A DNA stretch of 13,735 bases from contig DAOTZU010000029.1 of assembly GCA_034433995.1 (NCBI GenBank), positions 1 through 13,735 of the forward strand, read 5' to 3'. The notes beneath the pieces are model-generated. The model ran no database searches, was not told the DNA's origin, and saw only the letters and a program-made list of their open reading frames with translations. Shown piece by piece: positions 1-5,979 of the stretch (its first letter is position 1; each line of letters begins with the position of its first letter). This DNA comes from DAOTZU01 sp034433995 (GTDB lineage: Bacteria > Chloroflexota > Anaerolineae > UBA1429). The translations under genes and the position numbers were made by a program.

Positions 1-420
1 GGCCAGGGCGTAATCGGCCATGCCCGAACCCACCAAGGCGATGGCCGCCTGGAGCGCCTCGGTGCCCGCCTTGCAGGCAAACTCCCAATCGGCGCCCAGG
101 GTGGCGGGGCCGGCCCCGATGGCCTCCGCCACGATGGTGGAGCTGGGCTTGACGGCATAAGGGTGCGATTCGCTCCCCACCCAGACGGCGCGCAAACCGG
201 CAGGATCGATCCCCGCCCGGCGCAGCGCATTGCGCGCGGCCTCGATGGACATGGTGACCACATCCTCATCCAGGCCCGGCACTGCCTTCTCGGTGATGGG
301 CGGCTCATCCTCGCCCCCGTGCCAGATCCGGTTGATCTCCTGGGCCGGCAAGCGATAGCGCGGCACATAAGCCCCGTAACCGATGATGCCCACCTCACGC
401 TGAGGCTTCATCACGGTCAT
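1..420 (-). CDS. Hydroxymethylglutaryl-CoA synthase, N-terminal part (cut by window edge)
   Basis: Condenses acetyl-CoA with acetoacetyl-CoA to give HMG-CoA, the second step of the mevalonate route to isoprenoids, in the cytoplasm. The 140 visible residues start VGIIGYGAYVPRYRL, a typical thiolase-fold opening, and contain VGSESHPYAVKPS (about residues 81-93, candidate general-base Glu84) and FACKAGT (114-120), where Cys116 would be the acyl-enzyme nucleophile. The wording of these motifs resembles the archaeal-type enzyme more than the Gram-positive MvaS; this is from memory, not from an alignment. The ATG at 418-420 overlaps the TGA of the upstream reductase gene in an ATGA arrangement, so translation is probably coupled. 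A second in-frame ATG lies three codons in. The C-terminal half, including the catalytic His, lies beyond position 1. In archaea this gene usually sits beside an acetoacetyl-CoA thiolase and a DUF35 gene, which could lie to the left. Confidence 0.93.
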   Translation of the reverse strand, partial: MTVMKPQREVGIIGYGAYVPRYRLPAQEINRIWHGGEDEPPITEKAVPGLDEDVVTMSIEAARNALRRAGIDPAGLRAVWVGSESHPYAVKPSSTIVAEAIGAGPATLGADWEFACKAGTEALQAAIALVGSGMADYALA

Positions 421-1763
421 GGACGCGCCTCCCCGGCCTGGCCGCGCAACTCGGCCAAGATGGCCGCAGCGCGGTCCACCCGAATGGTCCCCTGGCTCAC
501 CAAGCGGGCCACCACATGGGGCAATTCCTCCGGCGTGGCCCCGGCGGCCATGGCCACTTGGCGGGCGTGCAGGCGCATATGTCCTCGTTGGATCCCCTCC
601 ATGGCCAATGCCCGCAAAGCGGCCAGGTTCTGGGCCAACCCCACGGCCGCCATCACCTCGGCCAGCTCGCGGGCGCTCCGCACACCCAAAATTTTCAGGG
701 CCAGCCGTGCCTGAGGATGGGCCTTGGTGGCCCCGCCCACCGTGCCCACCGCCATGGGCAGCTCGATGGAGCCGACCAGATCGCCGGTGGCGTTGCGCTC
801 CCAGGTGGAGAGGGGCAGATAGCGCCCCGAGCGGGCAGCGTACGCGTGGGCCCCGGCCTCGATGGCGCGCCAATCGTTCCCGGTGGCGATGGCCACGGCA
901 TCCACGCCATTCATGATCCCCTTGTTGTGGGTGGCGGCGCGATAGGGGTCCACCGCGGCCAGGGCATACGCCTCGATGATCCGTTGGACCCCCTCCTCAG
1001 GCGTCAAACCCTCCAGGGCCAATGCTTCCTTGGGCACCACGCACCAGGCCCGCGCCAACCGCCGCTCCGCCAGGTTGGAGAGGATGCGCAAGACCACCCG
1101 CCCGCCGCTGATCTGTTCCACCTGGGGCGCCAGGGCCTCCAGGGCGGTGTTGATGGCGTTGGCGCCCATGGCGTCGCGCGTATCGTAAAAGAGATGCAGC
1201 ACCAGCATGGGGCCGACGGGGCTGGCAGGGATGAGGCGCACCTCCACATCCCGCGCGCCGCCGCCCAGACCCACGATGACCGGATCCTGCGCGTTGGCCA
1301 GGCTGAGCAACTCCTCCTTGGCGGCCAGAAGGCGCAGACGTGCAGCGGCCGGATCGGCCAGGTCCACCACCTGGATCTGCCCGATCATCACGGACGGGTC
1401 GCTGGAGGCATGAAAACCACCCCCCTGGCGCGCAAGCTTGGCCGCGTAACTCAAGCCGGCCACGACGGAGGGCTCTTCCACCACCATGGGAATAAGAAAA
1501 TCGTGGCCATTGAGGGTGAAATTGGTGGCAATGCCCAAGGGCAGGCGATACACGCCCACCACGTTCTCGATCATCCGCTCGGCCTGCTCCAAGGTGAGGC
1601 CCTCCGCCGAAGACAAGAGGGCCAGCTCAGCCTCGCTCAGGCCGGCCAAATCCTGGACAAGCCGTCCTCGTTCTTCAGGAGTGCGGTCATAAAAGCCCGG
1701 TAGACGCGAGCTGGATACCAAAAGAGATCCACCCCCTTTGGGATCTTGCGGTGTCCCCAACAT
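417..1763 (-). CDS. mvaA: Hydroxymethylglutaryl-CoA reductase, class II (degradative-type fold)
   Basis: Reduces HMG-CoA to mevalonate in two hydride transfers, the committed step of the mevalonate pathway. The 448-residue protein has the class II hallmarks: ENVVGVYRLPLGIATNF (about 67-82), VVEEPSVVAG with the catalytic Glu at 96/97, the cofactor-site motif DTRDAMGANAINT (194-206), GGRVVLRILSNLA, THNKGIMNG (Lys281), VDAV (Asp288), GTVGGATK (340-347) and the late catalytic His395 in GHMRLHAR. The Asp before RDAMG matches the position linked to NADH preference in the Pseudomonas mevalonii enzyme, so NADH use is inferred. Length fits the family (about 430 residues). I start at the ATG 1761-1763 rather than the in-frame ATG at 1796, because a TATAAT box lies between them and the extra 11 residues are not family-like. 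It overlaps the HMG-CoA synthase ATG by 4 bp, forming a two-gene operon. Confidence 0.95.
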   Translation of the reverse strand: MLGTPQDPKGGGSLLVSSSRLPGFYDRTPEERGRLVQDLAGLSEAELALLSSAEGLTLEQAERMIENVVGVYRLPLGIATNFTLNGHDFLIPMVVEEPSVVAGLSYAAKLARQGGGFHASSDPSVMIGQIQVVDLADPAAARLRLLAAKEELLSLANAQDPVIVGLGGGARDVEVRLIPASPVGPMLVLHLFYDTRDAMGANAINTALEALAPQVEQISGGRVVLRILSNLAERRLARAWCVVPKEALALEGLTPEEGVQRIIEAYALAAVDPYRAATHNKGIMNGVDAVAIATGNDWRAIEAGAHAYAARSGRYLPLSTWERNATGDLVGSIELPMAVGTVGGATKAHPQARLALKILGVRSARELAEVMAAVGLAQNLAALRALAMEGIQRGHMRLHARQVAMAAGATPEELPHVVARLVSQGTIRVDRAAAILAELRGQAGEARP

Positions 1764-1772
1764 GGTGCTCTC

Positions 1773-1778
1773 ATTATA
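1773..1778 (-). promoter_or_regulatory. -10 box of the HMG-CoA reductase promoter
   Basis: A perfect TATAAT on the minus strand, ending 9 nt before the ATG at 1763. Transcription would start about 2-4 nt before the ATG, so the mRNA would be practically leaderless; no Shine-Dalgarno fits in the gap GAGAGCACC. The -35 is weak: AGTTTT or GTTTTT lies at 16-17 bp spacing. Confidence 0.6.
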
Positions 1779-1963
1779 GCGGAGGCGGACTCTCAAAAAC
1801 TGTCAGGGCGGGGCCAAATCCTATCAGAATGGGGACATTCGATATGACCGAGGGTAAGCCATGGAAAAACGCGTGGGACCGGCCGCCATGACCACATATC
1901 CGCTGCCAGGCGAGAGCCGAGGAGAAGCGGCAACGGACACAGACCATCGGCCCATCCTCGCCG

Positions 1964-1978
1964 TCGGCTCAAAGCCGA
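1964..1978. repeat. Palindrome A, 6-bp stem
   Basis: TCGGCT, loop CAA, AGCCGA. A short perfect inverted repeat and the leftmost of three evenly spaced palindromes, with its centre about 28 bp from the next. The form GGCT-N-AGCC resembles small palindromic intergenic elements seen in several deep-branching bacterial genomes. That likeness is from memory and has not been tested. Confidence 0.5.
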
Positions 1979-1989
1979 TATCTCCCCCC

Positions 1990-2008
1990 AAGCCCGCACC
2001 GCGGGCTT
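1990..2008. repeat. Palindrome B, 8-bp stem
   Basis: AAGCCCGC, loop ACC, GCGGGCTT: a perfect 8-bp stem with a three-base loop. It sits between palindromes A and C with centre-to-centre spacings of about 28 and 31 bp. It has no T-tract on either side, so it is unlikely to be a classical terminator. Confidence 0.6.
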
Positions 2009-2013
2009 CCCAT

Positions 2014-2046
2014 CAACAGCCGTTGGTTTCCAACCAACGGCTGTTG
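2014..2046. repeat. Palindrome C, 15-bp perfect stem
   Basis: CAACAGCCGTTGGTT, loop TCC, AACCAACGGCTGTTG: 15 matched pairs with a three-base loop, one of the two longest perfect hairpins in the spacer. Neither flank carries a run of T, so intrinsic termination is unlikely. It could act as an mRNA-end stabiliser, a protein site, or one unit of a dispersed repeat family. All of these are inference. Confidence 0.75.
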
Positions 2047-2065
2047 CGGCAATGCGGCCAAAACA

Positions 2066-2102
2066 CACAGAGGGATGGCCCGTGGTGGGCCATCCCTCTG
2101 TG
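2066..2102 (-). terminator. Intrinsic terminator-like hairpin after the DUF4013 gene
   Basis: CACAGAGGGATGGCCC pairs perfectly with GGGCCATCCCTCTGTG (16 bp) around a five-base loop. It begins 15 bp beyond the stop codon of the DUF4013 gene. Read on the minus strand, the stem is followed by TGTTTTGG, a short and interrupted T-tract, so termination of the DUF4013 transcript is likely but perhaps not complete. Confidence 0.7.
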
Positions 2103-2117
2103 ACGAGCCTCAGAATG

Positions 2118-2834
2118 CTATTGCGCGGGATTGTCCTCTCCGGCAAGATCCACGGTATTGAGATTGATCTCCCCCGGCCCCATGGGCGCGGTTGAGGACG
2201 GCGTGGCCTCGGCCTTGACCTGGCCCAACAGGTGCGCCGCCACCAACATGGCCCAGAAGGTGGTAAAGATGATGCCGATGCCGCACAGGATGCTACCCGC
2301 GATGCTGGCCACCAGTGCCGCCACGATGATCAGCAGGATGGCGACGATATAGTTGCTCAGGTTCTCACGGATAAAGGACCACAGCTCGGCAAAGCGGAAA
2401 AAGGCGCCGAACTCGCCCTCCGTGGCGTAGCGGATCAGCCCCGCCGGCAGCCACACGGCCACCAGGATGCTCCACAAGGTGGTGAGGCAGGTGAGAGCGG
2501 TGGAGCACAGCGCCATAAAACCATCCGAGGAACCGCCGGAGCTGGCGATGGCCACCACGATGCCGTAGAGGATGGCCAAGGCGATGGCCGGCACAGAGTA
2601 GATCAGCGGTGCCACGAAAGAGGCCATCAAGCCGCGGACAAAATCCCCGCCCCAATCGTCCCATTCGGGCAACGGCTGGGGATCGCCCTCGCTCACCCGC
2701 TTCAGGGTGCGCAGGGAATAGCCCACACCCACAAAGTTGAGAATGGGCACCAGTGTGACGACGCCGCCGATGGCCACTTTCTTGACCCAATCCTTGTCCT
2801 CGAACACGTAGGTAAACGATTTGCCGAAATCCAT
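2118..2834 (-). CDS. DUF4013 family membrane protein
   Basis: A 238-residue integral membrane protein of unknown function. The sequence has the DUF4013 pattern: a short N-terminal soluble part (MDFGKSFTYVFEDKDWVKKV), a first hydrophobic hairpin (about 21-40), the conserved LPEWDDWGGDFVRGL (55-69), then strongly hydrophobic segments at about 72-98, 108-134, 160-180 and 182-203, and a polar acidic tail. The start ATG (2832-2834) is chosen because AAAGGAGG lies 6 nt upstream and the family opening begins there; an open frame continues 24 codons further up without such a signal. It has its own promoter (2915-2943) and a terminator-like hairpin downstream, so it is probably monocistronic. Related proteins occur widely in archaea and in bacteria such as Chloroflexota. 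No role can be assigned from sequence. Confidence 0.88.
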   Translation of the reverse strand: MDFGKSFTYVFEDKDWVKKVAIGGVVTLVPILNFVGVGYSLRTLKRVSEGDPQPLPEWDDWGGDFVRGLMASFVAPLIYSVPAIALAILYGIVVAIASSGGSSDGFMALCSTALTCLTTLWSILVAVWLPAGLIRYATEGEFGAFFRFAELWSFIRENLSNYIVAILLIIVAALVASIAGSILCGIGIIFTTFWAMLVAAHLLGQVKAEATPSSTAPMGPGEINLNTVDLAGEDNPAQ

Positions 2835-2840
2835 AGCGCG

Positions 2841-2848
2841 CCTCCTTT
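2841..2848 (-). promoter_or_regulatory. Shine-Dalgarno that fixes the DUF4013 start
   Basis: AAAGGAGG on the minus strand with a 6-nt spacer to the ATG at 2834, near-perfect complementarity to the 16S 3' end. Confidence 0.85.
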
Positions 2849-2914
2849 GGTGTGGTGCCGCAACGGGTCTACAGCTTCCCTGCGCCCCCGTGCGACGCGA
2901 TTTCAACTACCCCT

Positions 2915-2943
2915 ATTGTACCAAAGCAATCATTCCATTTCAA
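2915..2943 (-). promoter_or_regulatory. Promoter of the DUF4013 gene (TTGAAA-17-TACAAT)
   Basis: On the minus strand, TTGAAA (2938-2943) and TACAAT (2915-2920) are exactly 17 bp apart, a good housekeeping sigma-factor promoter. Transcription would begin near 2908, giving a leader of about 74 nt. The promoter sits in the gap after the DUF2085 stop codon, so the two membrane-protein genes can be transcribed separately. Confidence 0.75.
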
Positions 2944-2965
2944 GGCCAAGCAAGCGGATATCTCT

Positions 2966-3655
2966 TTATGCTCCACCGGTGAGCAAGCGCCGCAACCAGG
3001 CCAGCGCGCCCATCTCCACCAGGGCGGCCGCCAACCCCAGCCCCAGACTGGGCAAAAGAGTGGACCAGCCCTCAGCCAGGCCTTCGCGATGGGTCCACAG
3101 CGCCAGGAGGAGGGCATTCACCACGGTCAACACCACCAACACTGCCCCCGCGCCGGTCCAAGCCCAGAGCCACCAAGGCGCCGTGCGCCACCCCAGGATC
3201 GCCGCGCCCAATCCAGCCTCAGCCAGGAACAGCCACCCGATCTCGCCTTCACGCTCCAAGACGGGACGTTCCTCCACCTGGCGCCACAAGATCTGGTGGT
3301 AAAGGGGATAGAGGATCACGCCCAAGCTCAGCCCCAGGCCCAAGCCGGTAACCAAACGCAACGTGTTGGTGGGTTGGTAGAGCACGGCCTTGCCATTGGC
3401 GAGTTGGACAAAGGAATTCAGCCCGTCCACGGCCCACGCGCCCGCCAGCGCGGCCAAAACTATCCCCAAGCGCCGCGAAGGAAGCCGGCAACGCCGTCCC
3501 TGGCCCATGATCCACAACCCAAGCCAGGCCATCCCCATCCCCAGAAATGTGCCCAAGCAACGCGCACACAAGGGCAAGGGCCTTCCCGCATAATGCAAAC
3601 ACCGCTCCGGGATCTGGTGACACACGCCGCTCAGCAGAAATTGCAGCCAATCCAT
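2966..3655 (-). CDS. DUF2085 family membrane protein
   Basis: A 229-residue protein matching DUF2085, a family of small membrane proteins of unknown function. The N-terminus carries the family signature: GVCHQIPERCLHYAG followed by LPLCARCLGTFLG (about residues 10-37), with a CHQ motif and a CxxC pair that could bind metal or be redox active (inference). Hydrophobic segments follow at roughly 31-50, 62-85, 95-120, 140-190 (two) and 200-222. I start at ATG 3653-3655 (MDWLQFLLSG) because the family signature begins just after it. The longer open frame up to 3799 would run through the -10 box at 3698-3703. The Shine-Dalgarno is poor (GGGGCTGGGC region). The gene is divergent from the MoxR operon and 131 bp upstream of the DUF4013 gene. 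Confidence 0.88.
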   Translation of the reverse strand: MDWLQFLLSGVCHQIPERCLHYAGRPLPLCARCLGTFLGMGMAWLGLWIMGQGRRCRLPSRRLGIVLAALAGAWAVDGLNSFVQLANGKAVLYQPTNTLRLVTGLGLGLSLGVILYPLYHQILWRQVEERPVLEREGEIGWLFLAEAGLGAAILGWRTAPWWLWAWTGAGAVLVVLTVVNALLLALWTHREGLAEGWSTLLPSLGLGLAAALVEMGALAWLRRLLTGGA

Positions 3656-3697
3656 CGGATGCCCAGCCCCACAAGTGTTCGTTCCCCTGGCCTCTCT

Positions 3698-3727
3698 ATT
3701 ATACGTCCCTCGCCGACCAGAGTTGCA
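3698..3727 (-). promoter_or_regulatory. Probable promoter of the DUF2085 gene
   Basis: A perfect TATAAT lies at 3698-3703 on the minus strand, 42 bp before the chosen ATG, predicting a start near 3691 and a leader of about 36 nt. The -35 is poor (TGCAAC at 3722-3727, spacing 18). It lies back-to-back with the MoxR promoter. Confidence 0.5.
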
Positions 3728-3741
3728 CGGGAACCGATGCT

Positions 3742-3770
3742 TTGTCAGGGGAAAGGAAAAGGGGTACAAT
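3742..3770 (+). promoter_or_regulatory. Promoter of the MoxR operon (TTGTCA-17-TACAAT)
   Basis: TTGTCA (3742-3747) and TACAAT (3765-3770) are separated by exactly 17 bp. The predicted start is near 3777, with a leader of about 28 nt that contains AAGGGG 8 nt before the ATG at 3805. It is the only good promoter I see for the four plus-strand genes. Confidence 0.75.
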
Positions 3771-3804
3771 CCCAGTGTAAACATTCGGCAAAGGGGCAAG
3801 CGAG

Positions 3805-4764
3805 ATGTCCATCGAAGATGTAGCCCGGTTCTCTCAAACGGTGACCGCCAACGTGGAGCGGGTGATCGTGGGCAAACGCCAGGCCATCGAGCTGGCCTTG
3901 GTGGCCCTGCTTTGCGAGGGGCATCTGCTCATCGAGGATGTTCCCGGCGTGGGCAAGACGATGCTGGCCCGGGCCATCGCCATCTCCCTGGGCTGCAGCT
4001 TCAAGCGCTTGCAGTGCACCCCGGATCTGCTCCCCAACGACATCACCGGCGTCTCGGTCTACAATCAAAAGACGGGCGAGTTCGAGTTCCGGCCCGGACC
4101 CGCCTTTGTGAACATCCTCTTGGCCGACGAGATCAACCGCGCCACGCCCCGCACCCAATCGGCCCTCTTGGAATCCATGGGCGAGTTCCAGGTGACGGTG
4201 GATGGCGTCACCCGGCCGCTGCCACGCCCCTTCCTGGTGATGGCCACGCAAAACCCCATCGAGTACGAGGGCACCTTCCCCCTGCCCGAGGCGCAGCTCG
4301 ACCGTTTCCTGCTGCGTATCAATTTGGGCTACCCCTCCTTTGAGGAAGAGCAGCAGATCCTGTTGAACCTGCGGCGCACCCACCCCATCGAGACCTTGGA
4401 ACAGGTGGTGGATGCCAGCATCCTGCCGGAGCTGCAGAGCACCATCTGGGATGTCACCGTAGATGAGACGGTGCGTGGTTATCTGGTGCGCCTGACCAGG
4501 GCCACCCGCACCCACTATGACCTGGCCTTGGGGGCCAGCCCGCGGGGCAGCTTGGGGCTGTTCAAGGCCTCACAAGCGTTGGCAGCCATGCGCGGGCGCG
4601 ATTACGTCTTGCCCGACGATGTAAAATTCTTGGCGCCCTATGTCTTGGGGCACCGGCTGATCGTCAAACCGGAGAGCGCCCTCCGCGGACGCACGGCCCA
4701 GACGGTGCTCCGCAACCTTTTGGAGGAGACCAAGCTCGAGATCGGCGAGTTGGAAGAAGCATAG
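3805..4764 (+). CDS. MoxR-type AAA+ ATPase
   Basis: A 319-residue AAA+ ATPase of the MoxR family (AAA_3 plus lid), thought to act as a chaperone that remodels or activates partner proteins, often with von Willebrand A or DUF58 partners. Visible motifs: Walker A DVPGVGKTM (about 45-53, Lys51), the insert QCTPDLLPNDITG (70-82), Walker B NILLADEINRA (103-113, Asp108-Glu109), sensor 1 ATQNP (147-151), the arginine-finger region AQLDRF (163-168), and the C-terminal lid with GASPRGSLGLFKASQALA as sensor 2. No catalytic residue is missing. Length is usual for the family. The ATG at 3805 has AAGGGG 8 nt upstream and follows a strong promoter. It is the first gene of the operon, 27 bp before the DUF58 gene, the standard MoxR-DUF58 pairing. 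Confidence 0.94.
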   Translation: MSIEDVARFSQTVTANVERVIVGKRQAIELALVALLCEGHLLIEDVPGVGKTMLARAIAISLGCSFKRLQCTPDLLPNDITGVSVYNQKTGEFEFRPGPAFVNILLADEINRATPRTQSALLESMGEFQVTVDGVTRPLPRPFLVMATQNPIEYEGTFPLPEAQLDRFLLRINLGYPSFEEEQQILLNLRRTHPIETLEQVVDASILPELQSTIWDVTVDETVRGYLVRLTRATRTHYDLALGASPRGSLGLFKASQALAAMRGRDYVLPDDVKFLAPYVLGHRLIVKPESALRGRTAQTVLRNLLEETKLEIGELEEA

Positions 4765-4791
4765 CGCCGCGGCGCTGAGGAAACGAGAGGC

Positions 4792-5979
4792 ATGGTCAAC
4801 CTGCTGGCCTTTATTTTGGGATTGTTTATCATCGCCGCCCTCTTTCGTATTGATTTCTTTTTCTACATGCTTTATATCTTTTTCGGCGTCTATTTCCTGT
4901 CGCGCGTGTGGATCGATCAGGCCCTGAGACACATCGAATGCCGCCGCGAGTACACCGACCGCGCCTTCCTGGGCGAGCGGCATCTGGTCAAGCTCCACGT
5001 GCGCAACCGGGGGCTCTTGCCCTTGGGCTGGGTGCGGGTGCACGAGCGGCTGCCCATCCAGCTCAAAGCGCCCAATTTCTATCAATCGGTCCTTTCCCTC
5101 TTGCCCAAAGAGGAGACCACCCTCACCTACGAAGTAGATTGCCGTCGCCGAGGTTACTATGAGCTGGGCCCCCTCTCCGTCAGTTCGGGGGATATGTTCG
5201 GCATCCGCACCTTGGAGCGCTCCCTCCCTAACGTGGATAGCCTCCTGGTGTATCCCCAGATCGTGCCTTTGACCCGCTTGGGCCTGCCCGCGCAGACGCC
5301 CTTTGGCGCCATCCCCACCAAAGAGCACATCTACGAGGACCCCAGCCGCATGGTGGGCGTGCGGGCCTATCAAAGCGGCGATAGTCTGCGCCACATCCAT
5401 TGGAAGACCAGCGCCGCCCTGGGTTCCCTCCAGGTGAAGCGGTTCGAACCGGCCATCTCTATCACCTGCCAGATCTTGCTCAATTTGAACCGCGACGAGT
5501 ACACCCTCCATCGGGTAGAGCCGGCCTCCGAGCTGGCCATCGTCACCGCCGCCTCCATCGCCAACCACTTGGTGGAGAAACGCCAAAGCGTCGGCCTGAG
5601 CTGCAACGGGCGGGACCCCCTCTTGGAACAACCCCAACCCATTATCCTGCCGCCCCGCAAAGGGCGGGAACAATTGATGCACATCCTGGATGTGCTGGCA
5701 CGGGTGCAGGTGGAGAGCACCTGGCCCTTCACAGATCTTTTGCAGCAGGCCAGCCTGCACCTCACCTGGGGCGGCACGGCCATCGTCATCACCGCCCACG
5801 CACCGAACGAACTGTTTGAGCATATGGTGCTTATGCAACGATCGGGTTTTCATGTGGTGCTTGTCTTGATGGATCCCCAGAGCCCCTTCCCCGGGTTGCG
5901 GGAGCGGGCCAAACAGGTCGGGATCCGCGCCTATCAGGTCTGGCAGGAGAGTGATCTCAATGTCTGGCGAAACCCCTAA
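4792..5979 (+). CDS. DUF58 domain-containing protein, MoxR partner
   Basis: A 395-residue protein that starts with two adjacent membrane segments (about residues 3-20 and 22-38), followed by a cytoplasmic or surface-exposed beta-rich part with RNRGLLPLGWVRVHERLP, then the DUF58 signature GVRAYQSGDSLRHIHWKTSA (189-208). The C-terminal part (about 220-395) looks like a vWA-type fold. DUF58 proteins are normally encoded next to MoxR and are its presumed clients; the biochemical role is not established. The start ATG has AGAGG just upstream (4786-4790) and lies 27 bp after the MoxR stop. Its 3' end overlaps the next gene by 20 bp, suggesting translational coupling. No defect is seen. Confidence 0.92.
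   Translation: MVNLLAFILGLFIIAALFRIDFFFYMLYIFFGVYFLSRVWIDQALRHIECRREYTDRAFLGERHLVKLHVRNRGLLPLGWVRVHERLPIQLKAPNFYQSVLSLLPKEETTLTYEVDCRRRGYYELGPLSVSSGDMFGIRTLERSLPNVDSLLVYPQIVPLTRLGLPAQTPFGAIPTKEHIYEDPSRMVGVRAYQSGDSLRHIHWKTSAALGSLQVKRFEPAISITCQILLNLNRDEYTLHRVEPASELAIVTAASIANHLVEKRQSVGLSCNGRDPLLEQPQPIILPPRKGREQLMHILDVLARVQVESTWPFTDLLQQASLHLTWGGTAIVITAHAPNELFEHMVLMQRSGFHVVLVLMDPQSPFPGLRERAKQVGIRAYQVWQESDLNVWRNP

Larger units (their letters stand above)
1764..2117. other. Non-coding spacer with promoter, palindrome cluster and terminator
   Basis: This 354-bp stretch between two minus-strand genes holds, from right to left, the terminator-like hairpin of the DUF4013 gene (2066-2102), three perfect palindromes (2014-2046, 1990-2008, 1964-1978), a GC-rich segment in which I recognise nothing (about 1800-1960), and the reductase promoter (1773-1778). 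A minus-strand open frame of about 117 codons (1793-2146) crosses all of the palindromes. Its translation shows no family features, so I do not call it a gene. Confidence 0.6.

Noticed and set aside
516..1703. Antisense open frame of about 395 codons opposite the HMG-CoA reductase
   Set aside because: The reductase motifs on the other strand are unambiguous. The antisense product is Gly/His/Gln-rich and unlike any protein I recognise.
1793..2146. Possible 117-residue protein across the palindrome cluster
   Set aside because: The frame is made largely of the palindromes and the terminator hairpin, overlaps the end of the DUF4013 gene, and has no recognisable domain or good start signal.
5951..5953. 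GTG start for the DUF4129 membrane protein
   Set aside because: The only nearby Shine-Dalgarno (GGAG, 5946-5949) would be 1 nt away from this GTG, but sits 10 nt from the in-frame ATG at 5960.
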